Positions 43,813 through 50,917 of a DNA stretch of 64,000 nt are shown one piece after another; the first letter of the stretch is position 1, and each line of letters begins with the position of its first letter. A model generated the notes under the pieces. The model saw only the letters and a list, made by a program, of their open reading frames with translations, was not told where the DNA came from and searched no databases. Source of the stretch: a virus. Position numbers and translations under genes: made by a program. Location of the stretch: positions 1 through 64,000 of the IMG/VR virus record IMGVR_UViG_3300043409_003117. One strand, written 5' to 3'.

Positions 43813-44921
43813 TAGTTTTTATAATTTTTTTTAAATTTAAAATAGTTAAATCGCTTTCTATCATTTAATTTAACTGAATTTGCAATAGCCTCGGTTATCT
43901 CGGTTGGAAACATTGCAGTATTTAATCTGATAATAGATCGATTACGTAATAGGTTATTCTGGATCGCTAGAGTTTCGCTAGGCTCATCTATTTTTAAGAC
44001 TTCACATGTAATATTATTAAGAGTAGGCATAAACGCTGAGTCACCCGAATCAATTAGACTCTTAATTGTAGTCCAGTCAAATGATTCCTTAACCAGTTCA
44101 ATTACTCTAGCTGTTTTGGCTGGAGTTAATTTTGGATGAACTCTTGGAATATTATCAGATTTGTCACCAGATAAAACTTTTGTTAAAATATCAAGAGCTG
44201 GATCAATTATAAAGTGTTTATAGTCTTTTTTAGTAAGATTCTCTAATACATTTACCACAGTTGAATTATCTAATGAATCTATTTCAAAATTAAATAGGTC
44301 TACATCAGTATTTACAGAATCATTTATATCTGCAGTTGTATAGATTTTCTTAAATTTAGTCATCATTTTTGGCATTATCATAATTACTTTACGAGATCCA
44401 CCTTCTAATAATTGAGTTAAGTCCGTATCAACTGACCAAATACAGATATCTTCATTTAAATTTTCGCAAATGTATGCAATTAGGTCATCACCTTCAGCTC
44501 CAGTAACCCGATTAGATAGTATTCCATACTCTTCAGTTAGAGTAGGTAAAACTTCAGTTTGAAAATAGTCAAAAAATAGATAAATTTTGTCATCATATTT
44601 GCGGTTACCTTTATATGAAAAGTCTCCAGCTCCATGATCTTCAAACTGCTCTTTTATAAATTTCTTTCTCCAGCTCTTTGAGTCAAATACAAAAAATACT
44701 GAAGAGATATTTTCTTTAAAAGGAGCAAAGATACTACCTAAATAATTTAATGAAAATGATTTAAATGCATCTTTGCTAGCCTGTTTTAACATAAATTTAT
44801 CAGTTGACCATAAATCTGAAACATAATATTTTTCGCCAATGCTTTTATTTGTAGATAGAATATTTTTTACAATACTTACTGCCACATTCAAAAATGCATT
44901 ACCGTCTATTACTATGTTCAT
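43812..44921 (-). CDS. rnh: Ribonuclease H / 5'-3' exonuclease (T4 Rnh-like)
   Basis: The 369-residue protein is a FEN-type nuclease. The N-terminal acidic site is in MNIVIDGNAFLN, the second cluster in VTGAEGDDLIAYICENL near 138-154, IWSVDTDLTQLLEGG near 162-176, and the helix-hairpin-helix region in LSGDKSDNIPRVHPKLTPAK. It removes RNA primers from Okazaki fragments. It is adjacent to the SSB operon. Confidence 0.9.
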   Translation of the reverse strand: MNIVIDGNAFLNVAVSIVKNILSTNKSIGEKYYVSDLWSTDKFMLKQASKDAFKSFSLNYLGSIFAPFKENISSVFFVFDSKSWRKKFIKEQFEDHGAGDFSYKGNRKYDDKIYLFFDYFQTEVLPTLTEEYGILSNRVTGAEGDDLIAYICENLNEDICIWSVDTDLTQLLEGGSRKVIMIMPKMMTKFKKIYTTADINDSVNTDVDLFNFEIDSLDNSTVVNVLENLTKKDYKHFIIDPALDILTKVLSGDKSDNIPRVHPKLTPAKTARVIELVKESFDWTTIKSLIDSGDSAFMPTLNNITCEVLKIDEPSETLAIQNNLLRNRSIIRLNTAMFPTEITEAIANSVKLNDRKRFNYFKFKKNYKN

Positions 44922-44924
44922 AAT

Positions 44925-45245
44925 TTAGTTTTTATCAATTGAATTAACTTCTGGTTTTACACTTAATTTAGTAATTGATTTAGCAATTAATTCAGCTTCA
45001 TCAATTGTATATGCTCCTTTTCCTTGAGCATGAGTTGCGGCTGCAATTAAAACAATTACAGCGTGTTCAAGAGTTAAATTGTTTAAAAACTTATTGTAAT
45101 CTTCTAGATTTTCATAGCTAATGCTTGATAGCAAAGTAGCTAATGGCTTCTTAGGATTATCTTCAGAATTTTCAGTTTCAGTCGTGATTTCTTCAACTTC
45201 AGGTTTAGCTGGAGCAGCGGTTGTCATGTATGTAGAGTCTTTCAT
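44925..45245 (-). CDS. Unknown small acidic protein sharing a peptide with the SSB tail
   Basis: The 106-residue protein has an acidic disordered first part (APAKPEVEEITTETENSEDN) and a helical second part (LTLEHAVIVLIAAATHAQ, YTIDEAELIAKSITKL). The APAKPEV peptide also occurs at the C-terminus of the SSB encoded just upstream. At the DNA level the two copies share 23 identical bases. A second Met at residue 7 (TTAAPAKPEV) is an alternative start. The role may be linked to the SSB or late transcription, but this is only inferred. Confidence 0.6.
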   Translation of the reverse strand: MKDSTYMTTAAPAKPEVEEITTETENSEDNPKKPLATLLSSISYENLEDYNKFLNNLTLEHAVIVLIAAATHAQGKGAYTIDEAELIAKSITKLSVKPEVNSIDKN

Positions 45246-45259
45246 TTTAATATAATTTT

Positions 45260-46303
45260 TTAAAGATCATTAAATATTGAATCTAATTCATCAACTTCAG
45301 GTTTAGCTGGAGCCGAGGTTGGTTTAGATGAGGTAGAGCCTAACATATTAGAGTCAATATCAATTGAGATAGAGGTACCCTTTGTTTGAGGAGCTGCTGG
45401 TGTAAATTCTAATGATTCTCCAGCTGGAGCAACCGTTCTTGAAATTGATTTTGTATTTGTAAAATGTTTCTTCATACGTTCATCCTTTAATCCACCTACT
45501 AAATTATCAATAATTTGTTTATATGGAACAATTGCTTTGATATATTCTGCAACTTTTTCATATTCATAATCAGTCCAATCTTTATAGAAATATTGAGTTA
45601 AGTCAGGCGAATTTTCTTTAAAGTATTTAGAGACAAATTGCATTACCTTTGGATCATTAGAGGTTGGAATTTCCTTGCCTTGAGTTGTAATAATTAATGG
45701 GCTAACTTCGCTCATAAATTTACTTGAACTAAAATCTCTCCATGCTTTGGTTTTACGTTTAATAACTAGCACAAAATCTTTTCCAGCAGTTAATGAAAAT
45801 GGATTAACTTTTTGAATAGTCATTAACTCAGATTCTGGATTAATTTCTTGTTGAATTAAATTATCAATAGTATATCCATATGAATATATTTTAATTTTAC
45901 CTTCCATGTTTGGATATTGTGGATCCTTTTTAATGTAAATGCATGAATAGAAATTATAGTATCGGTTATAATACTTTTTAATTTCTTCTACGATTGAAGG
46001 CTCATCTGTTGCTAATTTCTTTAATTCCATATCAAGAGACCATAAGATTGATGGACTTCCATTCGTAGAAGGACAATCAACAAGTAGGCGCTCATTGGTT
46101 AAAGGGTTAATTAATTTAGCAGCATACTTTTTGTATTTGCTCTTTGATGGATCTCCAACCCAAGGAATAAATCGAATAATCGATTTGTAAATTCCATTCT
46201 GTCCTTGATCTGGACCTGGATTGTAAATGTTGTCATCGGTTTTGCGTTGACTTGCGGCCTTGCCGGTAAAGTCGTCTGTGTTTAGATTGAATAGATCTTC
46301 CAT
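45260..46303 (-). CDS. 32: Single-stranded DNA-binding protein, gp32-like
   Basis: The 347-residue protein follows T4 gp32: IYKSIIRFIPWVGDPSKSKY and KLINPLTNERLLVDCPST near 40-80, aromatic-rich IKKYYNRYYNFYSCIYIKKD, and KIKIYSYGYTIDNLI. The C-terminus is acidic and hydrophobic (KPEVDELDSIFNDL), as needed for partner binding. It coats single-stranded DNA at the fork and in recombination. A promoter candidate lies about 33 bases upstream. Confidence 0.9.
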   Translation of the reverse strand: MEDLFNLNTDDFTGKAASQRKTDDNIYNPGPDQGQNGIYKSIIRFIPWVGDPSKSKYKKYAAKLINPLTNERLLVDCPSTNGSPSILWSLDMELKKLATDEPSIVEEIKKYYNRYYNFYSCIYIKKDPQYPNMEGKIKIYSYGYTIDNLIQQEINPESELMTIQKVNPFSLTAGKDFVLVIKRKTKAWRDFSSSKFMSEVSPLIITTQGKEIPTSNDPKVMQFVSKYFKENSPDLTQYFYKDWTDYEYEKVAEYIKAIVPYKQIIDNLVGGLKDERMKKHFTNTKSISRTVAPAGESLEFTPAAPQTKGTSISIDIDSNMLGSTSSKPTSAPAKPEVDELDSIFNDL

Positions 46304-46335
46304 TTTTCTTTTTATTGATTTTTATATTACTTATA

Positions 46336-46348
46336 TAAATTATACTAT
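46336..46348 (-). promoter_or_regulatory. Candidate early/middle promoter of the SSB gene
   Basis: The reverse strand reads ATAGTATAATTTA, 33 bases before the SSB ATG, matching the TTAGTATAwTTwA motif in 11-12 positions. Confidence 0.5.
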
Positions 46349-46370
46349 ATAATTTAATTCTGGTTTCAAT

Positions 46371-46400
46371 AAAAAAGGGCATAGTGATTAGCTTGCCCTT
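46371..46400 (-). terminator. Terminator of the Hc1-like gene
   Basis: On the reverse strand AAGGGCA (46400-46394) pairs with TGCCCTT (46380-46374 region), followed by a T run. It lies directly after the stop of the 63-residue gene. Confidence 0.8.
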
Positions 46401-46422
46401 AATTTAATAATAAGTAATTAGA

Positions 46423-46614
46423 TTATGCCTTAGGAGCAGTAGTCTTTGTTGCTTGAATGTGGGTACGACCTTCTTGACATGAAGCTTTAATTTCTTGTAA
46501 AAGGGCACGAGAACGAGTTCCAGCTGTTTTATTACCTTTTTCGTAAAATTTAGTAGTTTCAGTTTCTAATTGACTGATTGAGTTTTTAAGGGTTTCTAAC
46601 CATGTTGGTGTCAT
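46423..46614 (-). CDS. Hc1 (histone H1-like) small DNA-associated protein
   Basis: The 63-residue protein has the pattern of Bacteroidota histone H1-like proteins: ETETTKFYEKGNKTAGTRSR, then ALLQEIKASCQEGR. The K-F-Y-x-K-G-N-K-x-A-G-T-R block is the family core. It has its own leader and terminator, so it is a single-gene unit. It may compact phage or host DNA. The Ala/Thr/Lys tail (QATKTTAPKA) is short compared with chlamydial Hc1. Confidence 0.7.
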   Translation of the reverse strand: MTPTWLETLKNSISQLETETTKFYEKGNKTAGTRSRALLQEIKASCQEGRTHIQATKTTAPKA

Positions 46615-46708
46615 ATTAATATAGTATTTTTAGAGTATTATATTAAGAAATATCACCCGGTTTTAAGTATATTAAAAAACATCACTAATTTTAACCTTTA
46701 GCTAGTGA

Positions 46709-47260
46709 TTACTTTGATCTTAAAAATACTACTTCTAAATTGTCACTAGTTGGATTATTAAAATTGTCATCTGAATCAAATGTAACATCAACGGTACCTT
46801 TATCTACTCCAAGTAAACCATCCTTTACTTCTTCTTTAAACTCCGAGTAAATATTTGCAGGAAAGTCTCTTCTTCCAGCAAGGGCAGCCATTACTAAATC
46901 TTTATCTGATTCCATTTTATGAACCTCTAACCATTTAGTAAGAGCCTCTGGCTCTATTTCATATTGAGTAAATCGCTTAACTCCACCTTGGCCATCATGT
47001 GAACCAAACCATTTTTTATTCTCTGCATCCTGAATAAAAATAATTTTTGGAGAAGTAGTAGCCGCTGGCGTAACCGGCGCAGCATTTGGATCAGGCGGAA
47101 GACCAGCTCCCATATCTGGAGCAGGAGGCATTCCCATATCTGGTGCAGGAGGAGGTGGCGGTATTTCAGCTTCTGGTGCAGGAGGTGGTATTGCAGCAGC
47201 AGCAGCAGGTTCATCCTCTAATAATAAATTCTTAAATTCTTTAAATTCTAATATTCTCAT
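46709..47260 (-). CDS. Late protein with capsid-targeting-like N-terminus and Pro-rich linker
   Basis: The 183-residue product begins MRILEFKEFKNLLLEDE, which follows the [FY]-x-x-F plus L-L-E cleavage-site pattern. Residues 20-67 are Pro/Ala-rich (EAEIPPPPPAPDMGMPPAPD). The C-terminal domain (68-183) is compact: KIIFIQDAENKKWFGSHDGQ, then LVMAALAGRRDFP, then TVDVTFDSDDNF. A late-type promoter on the minus strand lies 20-34 bases before its ATG, the only such site seen within the replication-side block. A virion-internal role is inferred. Confidence 0.65.
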   Translation of the reverse strand: MRILEFKEFKNLLLEDEPAAAAAIPPPAPEAEIPPPPPAPDMGMPPAPDMGAGLPPDPNAAPVTPAATTSPKIIFIQDAENKKWFGSHDGQGGVKRFTQYEIEPEALTKWLEVHKMESDKDLVMAALAGRRDFPANIYSEFKEEVKDGLLGVDKGTVDVTFDSDDNFNNPTSDNLEVVFLRSK

Positions 47261-47280
47261 AGGTATTAATTATATTTTAC

Positions 47281-47294
47281 TAGTTTATTTATAC
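47281..47294 (-). promoter_or_regulatory. Predicted late promoter on the minus strand
   Basis: The reverse strand reads GTATAAATAAACTA, about 21 bases before the ATG at 47260, and contains the exact core TATAAATA. Confidence 0.6.
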
Positions 47295-47321
47295 AAAAAA
47301 AGCGGGAAATTAATTTCCCGC
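47295..47321 (-). terminator. Terminator after the DUF5522 gene
   Basis: GCGGGAAATTAATTTCCCGC (47302-47321) is a perfect palindrome followed on the reverse strand by seven T. Confidence 0.85.
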
Positions 47322-47341
47322 CTAAATTAAGTTATAGATTA

Positions 47342-47548
47342 TTAAAGTCGTACAGTTGAACCGGCTTGATGGATTGGATCATATGGGCAGTGTTTACAAC
47401 CATTTCCACAACATGAACCTCGCTTTGTATGATAGTGTTTAGTCATTATTAGATTACCGCTTTTGTAATAATAGTCGGCATTTTTATAACTACTAATATA
47501 TTCAACATATAACTGATAAATCCAGTCATATTTAGCTGGAATTATCAT
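47342..47548 (-). CDS. DUF5522-like cysteine-motif protein
   Basis: The 68-residue protein has HTKRGSCCGNGCKHCPYDP near residues 41-59. The motif R-G-x-C-C-x-x-x-C-x-H-C-P-Y is characteristic of the DUF5522 family and suggests metal binding. Function unknown. It follows the ribonucleotide reductase gene with a 4-base overlap and may support it, for example in redox or metal handling. That link rests on position only. Confidence 0.7.
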   Translation of the reverse strand: MIIPAKYDWIYQLYVEYISSYKNADYYYKSGNLIMTKHYHTKRGSCCGNGCKHCPYDPIHQAGSTVRL

Positions 47549-49401
47549 TGTATTTCACAAGCTCCTCCAGCACAGGCTAATTCACCAGATAGGTCAGTAT
47601 TATCAACCATTTCAATAACTTTAGATAAGTCAATTCCGGTTAAGGATTTTAACATTTCTTCGTATTTTTCTTCTGAACAGTCCTCAAACGGAGCTTGAAT
47701 ATAGGTTCCGCCATTATATGGTAAAACCGATAAGCCATTATAGAATGATTTATTATCCCACATCCATTCACCAACAGTTTCCCATTCGTCTGGTTTAATT
47801 GAAACTGTTGCAGAAATATTATGAGTATTTTGACCAGTACGATGACCAGTTTTAACCCAATTTGAATAAAAAGATTTTACTCTTTCTAATAATTCAATTG
47901 CAGATTCATTTCTAAATATTGAACCGGCTGGTGCTTTTTGCGGAACTGAAATTACAGCAGTATCATGTGGACGAAAGTACTCATCTTCAAGTAGTTCAGG
48001 ATGATAAATTGCAAGATAAGAATAAATTGCCTCATTTTTTCCAACTCTAATTCTACGAATATAGTGGTCATTATGCCATGCATGAATTCCAGAAGAAGTT
48101 CCCAATACCAATGATGAAGTTCCTGATGGTTTAATTGTAGTACATCGGGCTGATGCATTTATCTTAATTTGTTTTGCAACTATTACATTGGTTTCTTTTA
48201 CTAGGTCAGCAGCCTGCTTAAGATCAAATTTTTGGGCTGATCCTGATCCTATACCAGTCATACCAACACCAATTAAAGCATCCTTTTCAGTAGTACGTTG
48301 CCAGATTGGACGTAAATAATGAAAATTAGTATAGCCAGCTTGCAGAGTTCCAATAAATGAAGCAGCTTTAACTCTTTCATTTAAGTCTTCTTGTGTAGTA
48401 ATATCAGAGACATTAACTTCACATAAGTTACAAAACTGAAATGGTCTAAGTGCAATTTCACAACATGGATTAGTACCCCAATCTTTATCATTTGACAAAT
48501 AAATTCCAGGTTCGCCAGTTCCACTTGCTTCAATTTTTTTCCATAAGTCCATAAAGAAGCTCTTAGTTATCTTATTTCTTAATAGGACAGCTGAGTTATT
48601 TGCTCGGCCCCTTTGTGGATTAAGTTCCCACCATGATCCACTCTTTGAAGAAATCATGTTTTCATCATCTGCACTAAATAAAGAAATTAATGCCGCTCGA
48701 CGAATACCTCCGGCCAATACAGCATCTGCAATATGACAAACAATATCGTGTACTTCAATACAAGATAATTTATCATTGTCAACTTTAGAGTCAAGAATTC
48801 CCTGTATTTTAATTAAACACTCTTTTAGAGGTTGAGGTCCTGGTGCTTTACCACCTGATGTAACTAATAGTGCACCTTTTTGGCGAATATCAGAAAAGTC
48901 AAAATTAATAGTAGAACCGCCTTCAAAATAAGACTTCATTAATAATTTAACTGCATCTGCCCAGCCTTCAATTGAGTCTCCAATTAAATATCTACGAGAT
49001 TTAGTGGTATTAGGTTTTCTAATTTCTGGAAGTTCGTCAACATGGTGTTTCTGTACTGAATAGCCTACACCAGTTCCGCCTAATAATAAAAACATAATTT
49101 CGCCAAATGCACGCCAATCATCGATTGGTAAATATGCACAATTGTAGATACGATTTGGAGAAATTTCAATTGGTTTACCGCCAAACTGTAAACTACGCAT
49201 TGACGGTAGAATTTTTTTATCATACACAAATTTATAAGTCTCATTAATCTCAGCAGTTAACTGTGGATATTTCTTTATGTGCATTTCTTTATTTCGAGTT
49301 ACAAGTTCTTCCCATGTTTCTCTTCTCTGTACATCATTACGAAACCTGGCGTATTTCATATAAACCGTTACGTCTGATAAAATTTCACTTGCTAAATTCA
49401 T
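47545..49401 (-). CDS. nrdJ: Class II (adenosylcobalamin-dependent) ribonucleotide reductase
   Basis: The 618-residue protein has the monomeric class II layout. LPSMRSLQFGG near residue 60 is followed by IYNCAYLPIDD with the first active cysteine, LLLGGTGVGYSVQ, and the catalytic block NPCCEIALRPFQFCNLCEVN near 318-337 (Asn, Cys and Glu present). IKPSGTSSLVLG and the C-terminal redox pair ACAGGACEIQ complete it. It needs cobalamin from the host. No small radical subunit is nearby, consistent with class II. Confidence 0.85.
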   Translation of the reverse strand: MNLASEILSDVTVYMKYARFRNDVQRRETWEELVTRNKEMHIKKYPQLTAEINETYKFVYDKKILPSMRSLQFGGKPIEISPNRIYNCAYLPIDDWRAFGEIMFLLLGGTGVGYSVQKHHVDELPEIRKPNTTKSRRYLIGDSIEGWADAVKLLMKSYFEGGSTINFDFSDIRQKGALLVTSGGKAPGPQPLKECLIKIQGILDSKVDNDKLSCIEVHDIVCHIADAVLAGGIRRAALISLFSADDENMISSKSGSWWELNPQRGRANNSAVLLRNKITKSFFMDLWKKIEASGTGEPGIYLSNDKDWGTNPCCEIALRPFQFCNLCEVNVSDITTQEDLNERVKAASFIGTLQAGYTNFHYLRPIWQRTTEKDALIGVGMTGIGSGSAQKFDLKQAADLVKETNVIVAKQIKINASARCTTIKPSGTSSLVLGTSSGIHAWHNDHYIRRIRVGKNEAIYSYLAIYHPELLEDEYFRPHDTAVISVPQKAPAGSIFRNESAIELLERVKSFYSNWVKTGHRTGQNTHNISATVSIKPDEWETVGEWMWDNKSFYNGLSVLPYNGGTYIQAPFEDCSEEKYEEMLKSLTGIDLSKVIEMVDNTDLSGELACAGGACEIQ

Positions 49402-49430
49402 TTTCTTTTTTATTTTTTTAATGTTTCTAA

Positions 49431-49444
49431 TTAAATATACTAAA
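49431..49444 (-). promoter_or_regulatory. Candidate early/middle promoter of the ribonucleotide reductase gene
   Basis: The reverse strand reads TTTAGTATATTTAA, 29 bases before the ATG at 49401. It differs little from the sites at 29020, 38732 and 58551. Confidence 0.5.
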
Positions 49445-49490
49445 TTACCTGGCCTGTAGAGATAACTTTTTAATTATGACCTACGGGTAA
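49445..49490. other. Intergenic inverted-repeat element of unknown role
   Basis: Within the 267-base gap between nrdJ and the S1-like gene, CCTGTAG (49453-49459) can pair with CTACGGG (49481-49487) with one G-U, and flanking TTACC (49445-49449) can pair with GGTAA (49486-49490). It sits just upstream of the nrdJ promoter. The remainder of the gap (49491-49668) is AT-rich with nothing I recognise. Confidence 0.35.
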
Positions 49491-49668
49491 GTTCATTACT
49501 TAATTTAATTAATGTTTTGTTAATTTACGTGATGCATTTTGAGTACTTAGCCGAATTTTATAATTAGTTTGTTTGTTAATAATTTGACTAATTTTATAAA
49601 AATTCAACTTCTTAATTAAACTTGACTCTTGCATCTAGGTTATTTATTATACCAATAACTGCTAAATA

Positions 49669-50853
49669 TTACGCGTTTATAAAATCTAATTTTAAAGTTT
49701 TACGGATAGTATCAACTTTAAGAATTTTAACTTCTCCATCATTAGGTATTCGGAATTTACCCTTAAGGTGATTTACATCATTTTTGAAAATTTCATTAGT
49801 TTCCGGAATAGTGATTTCTATGAAAAAATTATCTTTATTTAGGACAAAATTTAAGGTACGTCCTTCTATTTCTGTTTTTAGTTTTTGCCAAGTAATTTTT
49901 TCTTGATCTACTTTAGCTAAATCATTTGTTAAAATAATTCTAGGTTCACCTTTTTTAACAATAATATCCTTGATATAGAAATCTAATACATCGCCTGATT
50001 TAAAAGTACTGGTGTCTTCGATATAATTGGCAAATTCAGATTTATGAAGTAATCCAGTATAATAATTTTGAAATTCAATAAATATTCCAAATTCATATGG
50101 TTTATTTGTTAAAATTCCAGTATATTTTTTACCGAATTCTAAATCATATACTTTTTGAGGAAGTGTATGTTTGATATATTTCTTGTATGAAATAATATAT
50201 AAATCGTTAATTGAATCGTAATTTTCTATCATTACTGGAATCTCAGTATTTAAATAGTCATTAAAATCACGAATTACATTGGCTGCAGCATGAGAGCCAG
50301 GTAAGAAACATTTAACTGTTCCTTTGTATAGAGCTAAATACCCACCTTTTACCAAGCTAATAACTTTAACATAAAACCATTTATCAGTTTTTAAGAAGTC
50401 ATTTAAGGTATCTCTATATGAAATTGCAGCACACTGTTTTTCAGATGCATAAAATTCTCCACTATCAACTTTTGTAATAATGGCTTTAAATTCTCTAGGA
50501 TAGTCTCCATTAACTAATAACGAAGGCTCTTCTGAAAAGTCTCTAAATGGAATAAAGATTGAAGACTTTGAGTGTTTTTCATAAGTAACAATTAACTTAT
50601 TATCAAAGTCAATACTCTTTGCAATCACTGTACATAATTGGCCTTCACTAAAGTCTTTTATACTTATCATTGAATGAGAGCTATGACTTGAATACATTTC
50701 GTATAGGTCTTGAGCATAGTTTTCTTTACAATAAATTTTCATACCAGCTGCTGAGTCAGACTCAGTTAATTTTATTGAGGTATTAAATTTTGAATTTGTT
50801 TGACCGTATACTAGATCAAAATCTGGAGAATTTGGAATATGTGTAGTTTGCAT
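49669..50853 (-). CDS. Protein with S1-like RNA-binding domains
   Basis: The 394-residue product shows repeated S1-type segments. One is around 70-110 (SEGQLCTVIAKSIDFDNKLIV), one around 160-210 (KWFYVKVISLVKGGYLALYKGTVKCFLPGSHAA) and the clearest at about 255-300 (FGKKYTGILTNKPYEFGIFI, YYTGLLHKSEF). The G-x-L-P/F-S-x and G-L-L-H-x-S-E patterns are those of ribosomal protein S1. It may alter mRNA selection on host ribosomes. A promoter candidate lies immediately upstream. Family call moderate to good. Confidence 0.7.
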   Translation of the reverse strand: MQTTHIPNSPDFDLVYGQTNSKFNTSIKLTESDSAAGMKIYCKENYAQDLYEMYSSHSSHSMISIKDFSEGQLCTVIAKSIDFDNKLIVTYEKHSKSSIFIPFRDFSEEPSLLVNGDYPREFKAIITKVDSGEFYASEKQCAAISYRDTLNDFLKTDKWFYVKVISLVKGGYLALYKGTVKCFLPGSHAAANVIRDFNDYLNTEIPVMIENYDSINDLYIISYKKYIKHTLPQKVYDLEFGKKYTGILTNKPYEFGIFIEFQNYYTGLLHKSEFANYIEDTSTFKSGDVLDFYIKDIIVKKGEPRIILTNDLAKVDQEKITWQKLKTEIEGRTLNFVLNKDNFFIEITIPETNEIFKNDVNHLKGKFRIPNDGEVKILKVDTIRKTLKLDFINA

Positions 50854-50867
50854 AGATTATTTGTATA

Positions 50868-50881
50868 TAAAATTATACAGC
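50868..50881 (-). promoter_or_regulatory. Candidate promoter of the S1-like gene
   Basis: The reverse strand reads GCTGTATAATTTTA, 15 bases before the ATG, a looser copy of the TTAGTATAwTTwA motif with a perfect TATAAT. Confidence 0.4.
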
Positions 50882-50917
50882 AAATTAACTATTGGTTTTA
50901 ATTAAACCATATATAAA

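Noticed and set aside
49445-49490. tRNA or cobalamin riboswitch in the gap before the ribonucleotide reductase
   Set aside because: No cloverleaf and no recognisable B12-box could be made out; only a simple nested hairpin is visible.
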